DNA of 63,783 bases, taken from assembly GCF_001591485.1 (NCBI RefSeq), contig NZ_BCUZ01000007.1:1-63783 (forward strand), written 5' to 3'. This DNA comes from Neobacillus fumarioli NBRC 102428 (GTDB taxonomy: Bacteria > Bacillota > Bacilli > Bacillales > Cytobacillaceae). The notes under the pieces were generated by a model that saw nothing but the letters and a program-made list of their open reading frames with translations, ran no database searches and had not been told where the DNA came from. The number at the start of each line of letters is the position of its first letter. The stretch's first letter is position 1. The translations under genes and the position numbers were made by a program. Positions 16,358-25,870 of this stretch are shown here, piece after piece.

Positions 16358-16864
16358 GTGCCTGACAATTATCTTGGTAATAGAATCAAGGAATTACGAA
16401 AGCAGTTGGGAATGTCGCAACAGGCACTTGCTGATGCCATAGGTGTGTCAAAACCGATGATTTCTCTATATGAGAATAATCGCAACAAACCGGACATTGA
16501 TACCCTTATAAAAATTGGAAAAGTCTTAAACACAAGTTTGGATTCACTCCTCTTTCAGCCAGCCGATCCGATTTTAAAAAAAGCAAAAATCTCCACTGGA
16601 AACTATATTGATTACGTTCATGAGGTTGTTAAAAATGCTGTTACAAATAACAAACCCAATACCCAAAATTTTGAACCCAGTGAACAATCCGGAGTCAGTG
16701 ATTTTTTGACATATATTAAGGAAACACTTGGCCGGAATTTCTTCACCGAGTTCCAAAAGTCTGATGATAGTCTCAAAAGAGCATTCATCCGTGACGTGAA
16801 ACTGTTGTGGAACCTTACAGTCGCACGTGATCAAGAGAGTAAAGCCACGAATTCGGAATCTTAA
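16358..16864 (+). CDS. XRE-family repressor
   Basis: A 168-residue protein, start GTG 16358 with GAAAGAGGTGG ahead. Residues 6-62 form a Cro/CI helix-turn-helix (IKELRKQLGMSQQALADAIGVSKPMISLYENN). The C-terminal half is polar without a protease motif (no ImmA-type or LexA-type cleavage signature), so induction probably needs another factor. It likely represses itself and the divergent xis-like gene through the inverted sites at 16238-16309, and sets the excision state of the element. Confidence 0.85.
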   Translation: MPDNYLGNRIKELRKQLGMSQQALADAIGVSKPMISLYENNRNKPDIDTLIKIGKVLNTSLDSLLFQPADPILKKAKISTGNYIDYVHEVVKNAVTNNKPNTQNFEPSEQSGVSDFLTYIKETLGRNFFTEFQKSDDSLKRAFIRDVKLLWNLTVARDQESKATNSES

Positions 16865-16927
16865 AAGCGTTGCTTATCCATAAGAGATCTTATGAGTATT
16901 CAATTCATAAAAGGAGAAGATCAACGA

Positions 16928-17092
16928 ATGAATCCAAATCATTGTCTGATTGAATCAAGAGCCCCACTGTTCCGTTATCCATCTCAGGAAGAGATTCAAA
17001 AGAAGGATCATTTTCTCAAACAACTAGCCCTTCTTTTAAATCACTCAGTGAATATTCAAACCAATATGAATCATGAAATTCCAAAGGAATAA
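16928..17092 (+). CDS. Small protein preceding the recombinase, unknown
   Basis: ATG 16928 is chosen because AAAGGAGAAGATC precedes it; a GTG/ATG-type extension to 16892 lacks a site. The product of 54 residues begins MNPNHCLIESRAPLFRYPS and is hydrophilic. It ends 13 bases before the recombinase start, so the two are probably co-transcribed. It could be an accessory factor. I do not recognise the family. Confidence 0.5.
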   Translation: MNPNHCLIESRAPLFRYPSQEEIQKKDHFLKQLALLLNHSVNIQTNMNHEIPKE

Positions 17093-17105
17093 GGAGTCAC
17101 CGACC

Positions 17106-18860
17106 ATGCCGGAACAAAAGAAAGCAGTCATTTATGCTCGTGTCAGTACCGAAGAACAAGCTAATGAAGGCTTCAGCATTCAAGCCCAATTGGAAGAACT
17201 CCATCGATATGCGGAATTGCAAAAGATGGTCGTGGTTAACGAATATGTAGATGAAGGATTCAGCGGAAAGAATATCACCGGACGTCCCAAGATGCAGCAA
17301 CTTCTCAAAGATGCCTCACTGCGGAAATTTGAAGTTGTATTGGTCTACAAGATGGATCGTATTGCCCGCAACCTTAAAGATGCATTGGAGATCCATGATG
17401 AGCTTCAAAGAAATGATATCAAGCTTGTAAGTGCAATTGATAACTATGACACTTCGACCCCGATGGGGAAAATGGTTTTTCAGATTATGGGGTCATTTGC
17501 CGAACTCGAACGAAACACGATTGTCGGTCGGGTCAAAATGGGAATGACGCAAAGAGCTAAACTGGGTAAATTCAATGGCGGTCAATGTCTGGGCTATGAT
17601 AGCGTCAGCAAGACACTGGTGGTGAATGAATCCGAAGCCTTGATTGTCCGCGAGATCTTCAATCTGGCGGAACAAGGTCTTGGATATAAAGCAATCGTGT
17701 CGCGTATTAATGAAAAAGGTTACCGGACCAAAAAAGGTAACCAATTTGCGGTGAATGCAGTTAAAGAAATCCTTAGCAACCCGATTTATATTGGGAAAAT
17801 CCGCTTTAATAAATTGGAAAACTGGAATGAAAAAAGACGAAAAGGGCGCAACAAAGACTTCATTTTAGCCGATGGTGAACATCAACCGCTCATACAACTG
17901 GAACAATGGGAACGTGTACAGGAGATTCGCCAAAAGCGATCCTATAAACCGAAGAGATCAAATGATCCCTACATATTAAGCGGATTGATCAAATGCCCGA
18001 TGTGTGGAACAGGAATGGTTCCGGGAACTTCCAAGGGTGAAGGAGGAAGATCCTATCGTTATTATATCTGCGGGCAACACCACAACAAAGGGAGAACAGC
18101 TTGTAAGGCAAACTCCATTCGTGCTGATATCGCAGAAAATGAAGTAATGGAACAGCTATCATTACTGATTACTCGTTCAGGAGAGCTCCAACATTTACTT
18201 GCAATGATCAACGAACAGCGGATCAATGCCATACAGCCTGTTCTTGAAGAAAAAGCTATGATTCAATCAAAGATCAAACAATGCGAATCGAAGATCAATA
18301 GACTTGTAGAGGAATTATTGGATGGCACCATATCAAAAACGATTCTTACCCCCAAACTCAATCAACTTGAGGAAGACAAAAATCAATTCGAGCATCAGCT
18401 CACTCAGCTCGATACTTCATTAACCAAGGCAGATACAACACCAATTGATTACGAGGCACTGCGAACTCTTTTAACAGATCTACATCAAACGTTGTCTGTT
18501 GTAGACGCTGATCATAAAAAAGCCCTACTGCGTCTCGTAATTAAGGAAATCCAAATAAGTAAAGATGCTCCGCGCGGTATCGGACGTCGTATTGAGAAAA
18601 TCATATACAGTTTTGATTTTACTGACGCCGCTTCTCAGAACATCTTCGATCTAATTGATATGCTTTACCATGAATTCAAAGACCGCCTGAGCCACCTCAA
18701 AGTATCCGGGTATGAACTGGTGCCCTCAGAGAGTTTACTGAAGGGCACCCCTATTTTACCTTTAGCGATGATACGGTTCCCCCCGATTAATCCGAAACGC
18801 CCGATAAATCTGCTCCACCAAAATCAGCCTCATGAGCTGATGGGGGAAGGTCATCCGTGA
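17106..18860 (+). CDS. Large serine recombinase (site-specific integrase) of the rlmH-integrated element
   Basis: Start ATG 17106 (AAGGAG eight bases upstream). The catalytic resolvase domain is about 5-155 with Ser14 in YARVSTEEQ and the conserved [10 protein letters not shown] and [12 protein letters not shown] blocks; a recombinase domain follows (about 165-275), then a zinc ribbon CPMCGTGM...[12 protein letters not shown] (about 300-345), then a coiled-coil (about 370-450). Total 584 residues. The last about 33 codons (after 18761) lie in rlmH read antisense, so the C terminus is supplied by the chromosome at the attachment junction; in the excised circle the protein would end differently. 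Inferred role: integration at, and excision from, the rlmH 3' end, in the manner of Ccr recombinases of SCC elements. Confidence 0.9.
   Translation: MPEQKKAVIYARVSTEEQANEGFSIQAQLEELHRYAELQKMVVVNEYVDEGFSGKNITGRPKMQQLLKDASLRKFEVVLVYKMDRIARNLKDALEIHDELQRNDIKLVSAIDNYDTSTPMGKMVFQIMGSFAELERNTIVGRVKMGMTQRAKLGKFNGGQCLGYDSVSKTLVVNESEALIVREIFNLAEQGLGYKAIVSRINEKGYRTKKGNQFAVNAVKEILSNPIYIGKIRFNKLENWNEKRRKGRNKDFILADGEHQPLIQLEQWERVQEIRQKRSYKPKRSNDPYILSGLIKCPMCGTGMVPGTSKGEGGRSYRYYICGQHHNKGRTACKANSIRADIAENEVMEQLSLLITRSGELQHLLAMINEQRINAIQPVLEEKAMIQSKIKQCESKINRLVEELLDGTISKTILTPKLNQLEEDKNQFEHQLTQLDTSLTKADTTPIDYEALRTLLTDLHQTLSVVDADHKKALLRLVIKEIQISKDAPRGIGRRIEKIIYSFDFTDAASQNIFDLIDMLYHEFKDRLSHLKVSGYELVPSESLLKGTPILPLAMIRFPPINPKRPINLLHQNQPHELMGEGHP
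18719..18749. promoter_or_regulatory. Inverted repeat next to the attachment junction
   Basis: GGTGCCCT (18719-18726) and AGGGCACC (18742-18749) with a 15-base spacer, ending 13 bases before the rlmH stop. It may be a recombinase binding arm of the att site or a terminator for rlmH transcription. Confidence 0.5.
18750..18785. other. Attachment junction at the 3' end of rlmH
   Basis: The rlmH C-terminal codons encode GEPYHR followed by the stop, homologous to the (G)EAYHK end that is attB for SCC elements. Accessory DNA begins right after the stop (18762). The exact crossover dinucleotide cannot be placed because the other end of the element is not in the window. Confidence 0.6.
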
Positions 18861-19241
18861 AAAGGAGAGCTGTTCATTCGACCGTTTCAACACTTCATTG
18901 CTCAACCCTAATGATCCGCCAATGACGAAAGCAATTTTACTTTTTCCGTAGGTCGCCAGCCGGTCCAATTCTTTTGCCAATTCTTCTGATGATTGCATTT
19001 TACCTTGGATGGCGAGGGCAATTACGTATGTATCTGTACTTAGTTTGGCTAATATCCGCTCTCCTTCTTTTTGTTTTACTTGCATTATTTCCACTTCGCT
19101 TAGTTCTTCCGGTGCTTTTTCATCTGCTACTTCAATGATTTCAACCTTTGCATAAGCGGATAATCGCTTTAAATACTCGTCAATGCCAAGTTTTAAGTAC
19201 TTTTCTTTCAATTTGCCAACCGTAATAATAGAGATATTCAC
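18762..19241 (-). CDS. rlmH: 23S rRNA pseudouridine-1915 N3-methyltransferase RlmH
   Basis: SPOUT methyltransferase of 159 residues when started at GTG 19241 ([17 protein letters not shown], matching the family N terminus; AAAGGG lies about nine bases upstream). It methylates pseudouridine 1915 in helix 69 of 23S rRNA. The SAM-binding knot [10 protein letters not shown] and the C-terminal [34 protein letters not shown] are conserved. Integration of the accessory element at its 3' end has left the full reading frame intact. DnaA boxes lie in its upstream gap. Confidence 0.96.
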   Translation of the reverse strand: MNISIITVGKLKEKYLKLGIDEYLKRLSAYAKVEIIEVADEKAPEELSEVEIMQVKQKEGERILAKLSTDTYVIALAIQGKMQSSEELAKELDRLATYGKSKIAFVIGGSLGLSNEVLKRSNEQLSFSRMTFPHQLMRLILVEQIYRAFRINRGEPYHR

Positions 19242-19287
19242 AATCCACAACCCTTTAAAAATTGATTACAAACAGTTTACAAACAAG

Positions 19288-19330
19288 ATATCCACAGAAG
19301 TTATCCACATATACACAACCATTGTCCACA
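19288..19330. promoter_or_regulatory. DnaA-box cluster upstream of rlmH
   Basis: ATATCCACA (19288-19296), TTATCCACA (19301-19309, perfect) and TTGTCCACA (19322-19330) lie in the rlmH upstream gap. In B. subtilis the yydA (rlmH) upstream region is one of the chromosomal DnaA-binding clusters, so this looks conserved. Confidence 0.7.
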
Positions 19331-19342
19331 TTTTGTATGAAA

Positions 19343-19501
19343 TCACTTGTTCGCCACAATATATACAGCGGGGTTTTCGCAAAATTCACAGGTTGTTGAT
19401 AAGTTTTCCACATCTATTTTTGTTAAATGCGGAAATGTTTCATACTCATAAACAATTTTATCTAACGCAATATCAACATGTTCCTCGCAAGCATACACCA
19501 T
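19343..19501 (-). CDS. yyzF: CxxH/CxxC protein YyzF
   Basis: A start at ATG 19501 (GGGAAGGTGAATCAG upstream) gives 52 residues: CEEH near the N terminus and CEFC near the C terminus, the metal-site pattern naming the YyzF-type family. The longer frame to 19573 has no site. The role is unknown. It sits in its usual place between htrA and rlmH. Confidence 0.8.
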   Translation of the reverse strand: MVYACEEHVDIALDKIVYEYETFPHLTKIDVENLSTTCEFCENPAVYIVANK

Positions 19502-19579
19502 CTGATTCACCTTCCCATACAACAAAATTTCTACAATATTTTTACCGGCCTTTATTATGACATACCTGATCACAAAAAC

Positions 19580-19602
19580 AAGAGGGTGGATGTCACCCTC
19601 TT
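19580..19602 (-). terminator. Terminator of htrA
   Basis: AAGAGGGTG / CACCCTCTT stem, followed on the minus strand by GTTTTTGTG. The stem overlaps the htrA stop codon. Confidence 0.85.
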
Positions 19603-20845
19603 ACTGCTGCACACTATTGCCTGTAAGTGTTAAAGTGGTTTCCTGGAGATTACCATTCCGATAAAATTTAACGGTCATTTTTTGTCCGATTTTCTTTTTC
19701 TCGTACAATTGTTTCCGTAAATCGATGACGTTATTAATTTTTTGACCGTCTATTTCCACAATGACATCTAACTCTTTCAGTCCGGCCTTGGCTGCTGGTG
19801 AATTCGGTTCCACACTGCGAATTGCTGCTCCATAATTTACATTTGGTGGCAACTTCAGTGCTTCAGACTGATAGTATGCCGGGATTTCATCCACTGATTT
19901 TAAATCTACTCCCATATAGGGTCGTTTCACACTGCCGTATTTCTCAAGATCATCAATGATCGGTTTCGCAGAATTGATAGGGATGGAAAATCCAATCCCT
20001 TCTACGGCATTCTGGGCGATTTTCATCGAGTTAATCCCAATGACTTGACCTGCCATATTGATTAACGCCCCGCCGCTATTTCCGGGATTAATCGCAGCGT
20101 CCGTTTGTAATACTTCGGCCTGCCAATCAGGAGTGCCATCTTGATTAATATCCACCGGGATGGTACGCTTTAACCCAGAAATAATTCCTTCAGTGACTGA
20201 GCCTGAAAAAGCAGGCCCAAGCGGGTTCCCAATCGCAATCACCGGTTCTCCAAGTTTCAATGTATCAGAATCGCCAAAGTCAGCTATATCCGTCACCTTG
20301 CTTCCATCGATCTCAAGGACAGCTAAATCCGTCCAAATATCACTGCCCAATAATTTCGCCGGTAGTTTTGTTCCATTTTCCAGCGTAACTTCCAGCTTAG
20401 TTGCACCTTCCACCACATGGTGGTTGGTTACAACGAAGGCCTGATTGCCCGCCTTTTTATAAATCACACCCGAACCTGTGCCTACTGCTTGTTCTGATCT
20501 GTTGCTGCCATTCGGATACGACCAAAAATTGGACTTTGCTGCTTGAATATTCGTAACGCCGACAACTGCATTTTCTGCCTTGGCCACTGCTTTAGTCGAA
20601 TCTGTTGTTACCTCATATGCAACTTGCTTATGGACAACATGCTGCTGATGATTCGTTTCCGTTACTGCACTTTCATTTGGTTCTATTTTATAGGGGAGCA
20701 TCCCACGATTTGATAACACTGGAAGCGCAATAATGACCAAGATTGCCCCTATAATGGCTCCTATAAGGCTTGCAATAAAGATGCCGCCCCGATTTTTAGA
20801 ACCCTCTGAATAACGGCTTGGCGAATGATCATCATAGTACCCCAC
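19601..20845 (-). CDS. htrC: HtrA-family serine protease (HtrC/YycK), membrane-anchored
   Basis: A 414-residue trypsin-like S1C protease starting at GTG 20845. A transmembrane anchor spans about 22-44, so the protease faces the outside. The catalytic triad is His143 (TNHHVV), Asp173 (WTDLAVL) and Ser257 (GNSGGA). One PDZ domain lies at about 315-405. Family role: degradation or chaperoning of misfolded exported proteins. Its place below the wal operon, separated from walJ by a terminator and a repeat array, is typical for Bacillus yycK. Confidence 0.92.
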   Translation of the reverse strand: MGYYDDHSPSRYSEGSKNRGGIFIASLIGAIIGAILVIIALPVLSNRGMLPYKIEPNESAVTETNHQQHVVHKQVAYEVTTDSTKAVAKAENAVVGVTNIQAAKSNFWSYPNGSNRSEQAVGTGSGVIYKKAGNQAFVVTNHHVVEGATKLEVTLENGTKLPAKLLGSDIWTDLAVLEIDGSKVTDIADFGDSDTLKLGEPVIAIGNPLGPAFSGSVTEGIISGLKRTIPVDINQDGTPDWQAEVLQTDAAINPGNSGGALINMAGQVIGINSMKIAQNAVEGIGFSIPINSAKPIIDDLEKYGSVKRPYMGVDLKSVDEIPAYYQSEALKLPPNVNYGAAIRSVEPNSPAAKAGLKELDVIVEIDGQKINNVIDLRKQLYEKKKIGQKMTVKFYRNGNLQETTLTLTGNSVQQ

Positions 20846-20938
20846 TTATACACCATTCCTCTCTTACGAAATCTACTATTTACTTCATTACCCTTTATTT
20901 GCTAAAATACAACCTTCTAAAAAATTGTTGCTTATTGG

Positions 20939-21019
20939 AATCGCAAATAAAAGGGACAGATTCGCAAATAAAACTCGTAAATTCGCAAATAAACTGCCTA
21001 GATTCGCAAATAATCCCTG
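20939..21019. repeat. Four tandem 21-bp repeats (ATTCGCAAATAA-type)
   Basis: TCGCAAATA begins at 20941, 20962, 20983 and 21004, an exact 21-bp period; each unit is A(A/T)TCGCAAATAA plus about nine variable bases. The array fills part of the 290-base gap between walJ and htrA. Confidence 0.9.
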
Positions 21020-21083
21020 AAAATCTCGATACTCAGGTGTAATATTACATAATCTAAGAAAAAAACAACGAGGTATGCGAAAA

Positions 21084-21118
21084 GAGTGATGATATCCAAT
21101 ACGTCATCACACTTTTTT
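21084..21118. terminator. Terminator between walJ and htrA
   Basis: GAGTGATGA...TCATCACAC stem with TTTTTTT on the plus side and CTCTTTTC on the minus side. It most likely ends the wal operon 18 bases past walJ. Confidence 0.75.
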
Positions 21119-21135
21119 TCCAAATTTTAACGATA

Positions 21136-21930
21136 TTATACTGCTGTTAAGGCTGTTGGTATTTTGGCGTCGGTATCGTAAAGTTCGAATTGTTCTCCGA
21201 CAATGATCCCACGGCTCGCAAGTGTTTGCGTCACCGACATTCTTGCCAGGTCTTTCATATTATTATCAAGGCTTAGATGGGCGAGATAGACTCTTTTGGT
21301 CCGGTCGCCAATGACATCACTCATCGCCAAGGCGGCATCTTCATTGGATACATGGCCGACATCACTTAAAATTCTCCGTTTAATATTCCACGGATATTTT
21401 CCCATGCGCAGCATTTGTACATCATGATTAGCTTCAAATATATATACATCGGCGTTTGAAATCGTTCCCTTCATCCGGTCACTTACATAGCCAGTATCCG
21501 TAATCAAGACAAGCTTTTTTCCTTCATGATGAAAAATATAAAACATCGGTTCCGCTGCATCATGTGAGACACCAAAAGACTCGATATCCACCGAACCAAA
21601 ACTTTTTACCGATTCCATCTGGAAAACAAACTTTTGCTCTGTTGGGATTTCCCCAACAGAGCTTTCCATTGCTCGCCACGTTTTTTCATTTGCGAACACA
21701 GGCAATTTATATTTCCGGGCCAAAACCCCAATTCCTTTTATATGGTCGCTATGTTCATGGGTAACAAAAATAGCAGACAGCTTGCTAATATCACGACCAA
21801 TTTGTTGAAACAAGGTTTCCATCTGCTTGCCGCTAAATCCGGCATCGACTAAGAAGGAATGGTTTTCAGACTCTACATAGAAAGCATTCCCTGTGCTCCC
21901 GCTTGCTAGAATACTATAACTTAATGACAT
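21136..21930 (-). CDS. walJ: WalJ (YycJ) metallo-beta-lactamase fold exonuclease
   Basis: Start ATG 21930 (GGAGTGATTTC upstream); the longer frame overlaps walI. The 264-residue protein has THEHSDH (57-63) as its zinc-binding motif, plus [10 protein letters not shown] and DTGYV. WalJ is a predicted 5'-3' exonuclease, implicated in mismatch repair in B. anthracis, and is needed for coordination of cell division and DNA replication in streptococci. It is the last gene of the wal operon, five bases after walI. Confidence 0.92.
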   Translation of the reverse strand: MSLSYSILASGSTGNAFYVESENHSFLVDAGFSGKQMETLFQQIGRDISKLSAIFVTHEHSDHIKGIGVLARKYKLPVFANEKTWRAMESSVGEIPTEQKFVFQMESVKSFGSVDIESFGVSHDAAEPMFYIFHHEGKKLVLITDTGYVSDRMKGTISNADVYIFEANHDVQMLRMGKYPWNIKRRILSDVGHVSNEDAALAMSDVIGDRTKRVYLAHLSLDNNMKDLARMSVTQTLASRGIIVGEQFELYDTDAKIPTALTAV

Positions 21931-21934
21931 GAAA

Positions 21935-22735
21935 TCACTCCACACTTGGTTTAGCATCACTATTAAACTGGATAATTTGACCTTCAAATGCATTTACGAA
22001 CAAATTTTCTTTATCATTAATGATAAAGTGCCAGGTAGGTGCCAGCACTTGAGATGCCGCCAATTGTACTAGTGTTGAATAACCCAGTTCAATCTTGGTA
22101 ATTTTACTTTTCGGCTTTAATTCACCCTTTTGATGCAAGGCTTCAATCGCCTTAAGTGGAGAAAGAATTTCTTCCTTTGCTGTCAGCCTCTCAAAACCTT
22201 CCAGATACGTTTGCTGATAGGAGACAATTTGATTATTCGTATTATAATGAAGCGTAATCATCCCATTAATATTTTGATACAATAAGGTAGCCTCAAATTT
22301 TTGAAAACAAGTAATGGTTTTTGTCTTATCATCTTTCTCCCAAAATTGATAATGGTCACCATAAAGAACATGATCCTTTAAGAAATTAGCAATACTGGAA
22401 GGATCCAACTTAGAATCCAATTGATAAGGATTTTGCAGGGTTCCCTGAAGAGTCGTAGCCGGGTCGCCGAGCAATGTTGCAGTTTGCCCTTTAAGTTTGG
22501 CAATGTCACTTTTGGTAAATATCTTTGGTTTTGCACTTAGATATTGTGCTTTAATCTGGGTCTTCGGCAGATCTGTATACTTTATACCATCGGCTTTTAG
22601 CTTTTCTTCAAGAGTTGCCTCAGTCGCAATTTCGTATTTATTGGCATTTCGAATGGTCAAGAATTGGAAGAATAGGTAAACATCCAAAATCAGAAATGTA
22701 ATAATAAAGATTGTCTTAATTTTACTCCAATCCAT
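21935..22735 (-). CDS. walI: WalI (YycI), WalK regulator
   Basis: Start ATG 22735 with GGAGGACAAGCGC upstream; it overlaps walH by 14 bases. The 266-residue protein has one N-terminal transmembrane helix (about 7-25) and an extracellular YycI domain. With WalH it contacts the WalK transmembrane segments and lowers kinase activity. The sequence is divergent, as usual, but the position and topology are decisive. Confidence 0.9.
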   Translation of the reverse strand: MDWSKIKTIFIITFLILDVYLFFQFLTIRNANKYEIATEATLEEKLKADGIKYTDLPKTQIKAQYLSAKPKIFTKSDIAKLKGQTATLLGDPATTLQGTLQNPYQLDSKLDPSSIANFLKDHVLYGDHYQFWEKDDKTKTITCFQKFEATLLYQNINGMITLHYNTNNQIVSYQQTYLEGFERLTAKEEILSPLKAIEALHQKGELKPKSKITKIELGYSTLVQLAASQVLAPTWHFIINDKENLFVNAFEGQIIQFNSDAKPSVE

Positions 22736-24041
22736 GCGCTTGTCCTCCCAGATCATCCGTCGTTATCTGTCCCCAAATATTATCATAACGGTAAAACCAG
22801 GAAGGCTCTAAGACGATCAGCCTATTTTCATCCGCATCCCGCTCCATCCGGTATCCCAAAACGATATCTTCGAGCAGCTCTGGCCGAAAATTCTTTTTGG
22901 TTAATAGGATTTTCAAGGCGTCATGCCCGGATGGCATCTTCACCAGTTGCATTTCTGATGTCAGTGGAAGATCCAATGAAATATTTGGCCTGACATATTT
23001 ATTAATTTCATTTTGTCCCCAGACTTCATTGATTTCCGAAAGACCTGTATCATTAAATACTGGGTATCCATTCATGCTATATAAACGAAATATCACTGAG
23101 CTATTCTTGACATTTTGTGAAACAAAATGGAAATCGTCTGTCCAACCGCCATGTTCATTGACAAAATCAATACTTCGTTTCACTAAATCATACGGGTTGT
23201 CAACATAATGATCCTCTGCTGTCGGATTCACATAAAAAAGCATACTGCTGGCATAATTAACGGTCATTTTACTGGAACCATTTGTATACTCTTCTCCCTG
23301 CTTGACAATACTTTTTTGCACAAAGCTTGGGTCACTGAAAAGAGCATCCTTAAATTCCTCCGAATTAAGGGTTACTGGCAAATACTTATATGTTGTCATT
23401 TTTGTCTCCTGATCCGGAAGGAAAATTTGTTTATCAGGAGTATCAAAAGCAAAATAACGCGGGTATTGGTCTGCATTTTTCACAAAGTCATGATAGAATT
23501 GACTTGCATTTGCAAGTGATATATGACCCATATACACTTTATGGCTCTTAGTAGAAACAAAATAGACGATTCCGTATTCCTTTTCTAGATTACCTACATT
23601 AATAATGATCCGGTCGAAAGTAAAAGAAGGGACTTTCCTTGCTTCAATATTAAGCACGCTGCGATATAATTCGATCGGCACCTCTCCTGAGAAGTCTACT
23701 TCTGCATTGCCTGCACCAACCATTAATGATTTAATGTTCGGCACCTTCGCTGTATATTCCTTTACATCCGTAAACGTCCATTTGCTTAATTCCTTAATGA
23801 ACTTTTCAAGCTCTCCAGGATTATTGGTTCCGTAATGCCCCCCCTTTAAATGAAAAAGCATTCGATCAGGTTGAATAATCTTTTGTACTTCTTGTTTTTC
23901 ACTTAAGGTAACCTCTTGTACGTAATTACTGCTTTCCATCGTTTCATAATGAGGCTGGTATGTCCAAAGATTCCACGTTAACAGAATACTAAACAAAACA
24001 AGTACCGTTAAAACCACTGATTTCAACTTTTCATATCTCAT
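22722..24041 (-). CDS. walH: WalH (YycH), WalK regulator
   Basis: The ATG at 24041 overlaps the walK stop as ATGA, indicating translational coupling; a start two codons earlier (24047) is also possible. About 439 residues: an N-terminal transmembrane helix (about 8-26), then a large extracellular YycH domain. It pairs with WalI in a membrane complex that restrains WalK. Confidence 0.92.
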   Translation of the reverse strand: MRYEKLKSVVLTVLVLFSILLTWNLWTYQPHYETMESSNYVQEVTLSEKQEVQKIIQPDRMLFHLKGGHYGTNNPGELEKFIKELSKWTFTDVKEYTAKVPNIKSLMVGAGNAEVDFSGEVPIELYRSVLNIEARKVPSFTFDRIIINVGNLEKEYGIVYFVSTKSHKVYMGHISLANASQFYHDFVKNADQYPRYFAFDTPDKQIFLPDQETKMTTYKYLPVTLNSEEFKDALFSDPSFVQKSIVKQGEEYTNGSSKMTVNYASSMLFYVNPTAEDHYVDNPYDLVKRSIDFVNEHGGWTDDFHFVSQNVKNSSVIFRLYSMNGYPVFNDTGLSEINEVWGQNEINKYVRPNISLDLPLTSEMQLVKMPSGHDALKILLTKKNFRPELLEDIVLGYRMERDADENRLIVLEPSWFYRYDNIWGQITTDDLGGQAHGLE

Positions 24042-25870
24042 GACCATTCATCCTCTTCCGTACGATCATAGGGCAATGAGAAGGAAATGGTGGTTCCTTT
24101 GCCTTCTTCACTGTCGGCCCAAATTAAGCCGCCATGAGCATCGACGATTTCTCGTGCAATGGCAAGTCCTAATCCAGTACCGCCCATTTTTCGGGTTCTG
24201 GCTTTGTCAACACGGTAAAAACGGTCAAATATTTTTCCAATACTTTCTTTCGGTATCCCCATTCCTTCATCGGATATACTGACAATCACTTTATCTTCAT
24301 TCTGATGAATGGAAAATGTTACTTGTCCACCTTCAGGAGAATACTTTAAGGCATTAGAAATAATATTATATAAAACCTGTGTCATCTTATCTTCATCAAT
24401 TTCTACATATATTCCCTGATCGGGCAACATTCTTTTAAAGGTGACATTTTGTTTTTTTGACATTTCAAACCGATCAATAATACGATGGAAAAACTTAACG
24501 ACGTTTACCCACTCCATTTTCATCTTGTAATCGGTACTATCCATTTTTGATAGGGTGAGCAAATCATTGACAAGGCGAATCAATCTCTCTGTTTCAGTCC
24601 TTGTGACTTCTAAAAATTTCGGAGCAAGTTCTTCATCCTTCCAAGCCCCATCAGCCAGTGCCTCTAAATAGCTTCTCATCGTTGTTAATGGTGTCCTTAA
24701 TTCATGGGATACATTGGCAACAAACTCGCGTCGATCCGCATCAATTTTTTCCTGTTCCGTGATATCATGGAGGACAGCAATCAAGCCGTTCACAAAGCCA
24801 GTTTCCTTTTGAATAACCGAAAAGCTGGCCCTTAGGATATATGCCTCTTTCTTTGTACTGTAATCGAGAATTAATGAACCCTCTTCCTCAAGTAAATCCT
24901 CAAATGTATTGGTTTCTTCTAATCCTAGTAAAGAAACAATCGGCTGAGACAACACTGTTTCACGTGAAACATTCAACATTTCTGCTGCAGGATCATTAAT
25001 TAAGATCACCCGACCTTTACGGTCAGTAGCTATGACACCATCCGTCATATGTGCCAAAACAGAAGACAGTTTCCTCCGTTCCCCTTCGGTCATCGCCTGA
25101 GCTTCTTGCAGTTTCTTCGTTAAATTGTTAAAGGTAACAGCCAATGTTCCAATTTCATCATTCCCATATACTTTGACCTTCCGGGAGAAATTCCCTTTCG
25201 CCATCGCCTGAGCTTGCTTTGTCATATCAGCGATTGGTCTGGTAATGGTTTGTGCCAGCAAAATTCCTAATGCAGCAGTAATAGCTAAAGCAATCACTGT
25301 TCCAGTTGCAAAAATATTATTGATCGTTTTCATTTGTTCGAATACATTTTCAATTTTGGCAACGAGATAAATGGCACCTATTACTTTTTTCCCTGATTTT
25401 ATCGGGGTAGAGAGGACCCAAATGCGGTGTCCTGTTTGAGGATCAATTAAAATACTGCTTTGGTCCTCTTCCATTACCATCGACTGCTTTATTTGGAGTT
25501 CTGTTGTCCTTTCGCCAACAACTCCTTGATTATTAGGATCAGAGGTACCAAGGATTTTCAGTGATCTGTCAATAACCTGGACTTCCGATATATCAACTGC
25601 TTTAAAATCGCGGAGCATTTTCTTTATTTCTTGCTCAAGTGTTGGTTCATCGGGTTTTCTTTCCTTTTCCATTTCCTCTCGAATATTATAGGCTAGCAAA
25701 TTCACACGTTCTTTGATCGATGTTTGAAAATTAGTCCTTAATGTCATTTCAAGTTGCTTGACAAAATAAACACCGATAATTTGCATAGCCACTAAAATAA
25801 GAAGGACATAGATGATGACAAACTTCACATGTATTGAACGAAAGAAAGCAAGCTTTTTCTTCAACGCCAT
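24038..25870 (-). CDS. walK: WalK (YycG) sensor histidine kinase
   Basis: 610 residues. Two transmembrane helices (about 15-37 and 184-206) flank an extracellular PAS-like sensor; HAMP is about 207-260, cytoplasmic PAS about 268-370, dimerisation domain with phospho-acceptor His389 in FVANVSHELRTPL, and ATPase domain about 490-605 with NALKYSPEGG, DEGMGIP and GGTGLGLAIA. It phosphorylates WalR to control cell-wall hydrolase genes and is essential in Bacillus. It overlaps walR by one base. A parS site lies inside the gene. Confidence 0.97.
   Translation of the reverse strand: MALKKKLAFFRSIHVKFVIIYVLLILVAMQIIGVYFVKQLEMTLRTNFQTSIKERVNLLAYNIREEMEKERKPDEPTLEQEIKKMLRDFKAVDISEVQVIDRSLKILGTSDPNNQGVVGERTTELQIKQSMVMEEDQSSILIDPQTGHRIWVLSTPIKSGKKVIGAIYLVAKIENVFEQMKTINNIFATGTVIALAITAALGILLAQTITRPIADMTKQAQAMAKGNFSRKVKVYGNDEIGTLAVTFNNLTKKLQEAQAMTEGERRKLSSVLAHMTDGVIATDRKGRVILINDPAAEMLNVSRETVLSQPIVSLLGLEETNTFEDLLEEEGSLILDYSTKKEAYILRASFSVIQKETGFVNGLIAVLHDITEQEKIDADRREFVANVSHELRTPLTTMRSYLEALADGAWKDEELAPKFLEVTRTETERLIRLVNDLLTLSKMDSTDYKMKMEWVNVVKFFHRIIDRFEMSKKQNVTFKRMLPDQGIYVEIDEDKMTQVLYNIISNALKYSPEGGQVTFSIHQNEDKVIVSISDEGMGIPKESIGKIFDRFYRVDKARTRKMGGTGLGLAIAREIVDAHGGLIWADSEEGKGTTISFSLPYDRTEEDEWS
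24956..24971. promoter_or_regulatory. parS site in walK
   Basis: TGTTTCACGTGAAACA, a perfect 16-base palindrome that differs from the Bacillus parS consensus (TGTTNCACGTGAAACA) at no fixed position. It is a ParB (Spo0J) loading site. Confidence 0.92.

Noticed and set aside
20939-21019. CRISPR-like spaced repeats
   Set aside because: The repeat is only about 12 bp, the spacers about 9 bp, there are four copies and no cas genes.
20818-21042. 74-codon plus-strand ORF over the 21-bp repeats
   Set aside because: No ribosome site; the heptad-like peptide simply reflects the 21-bp period.
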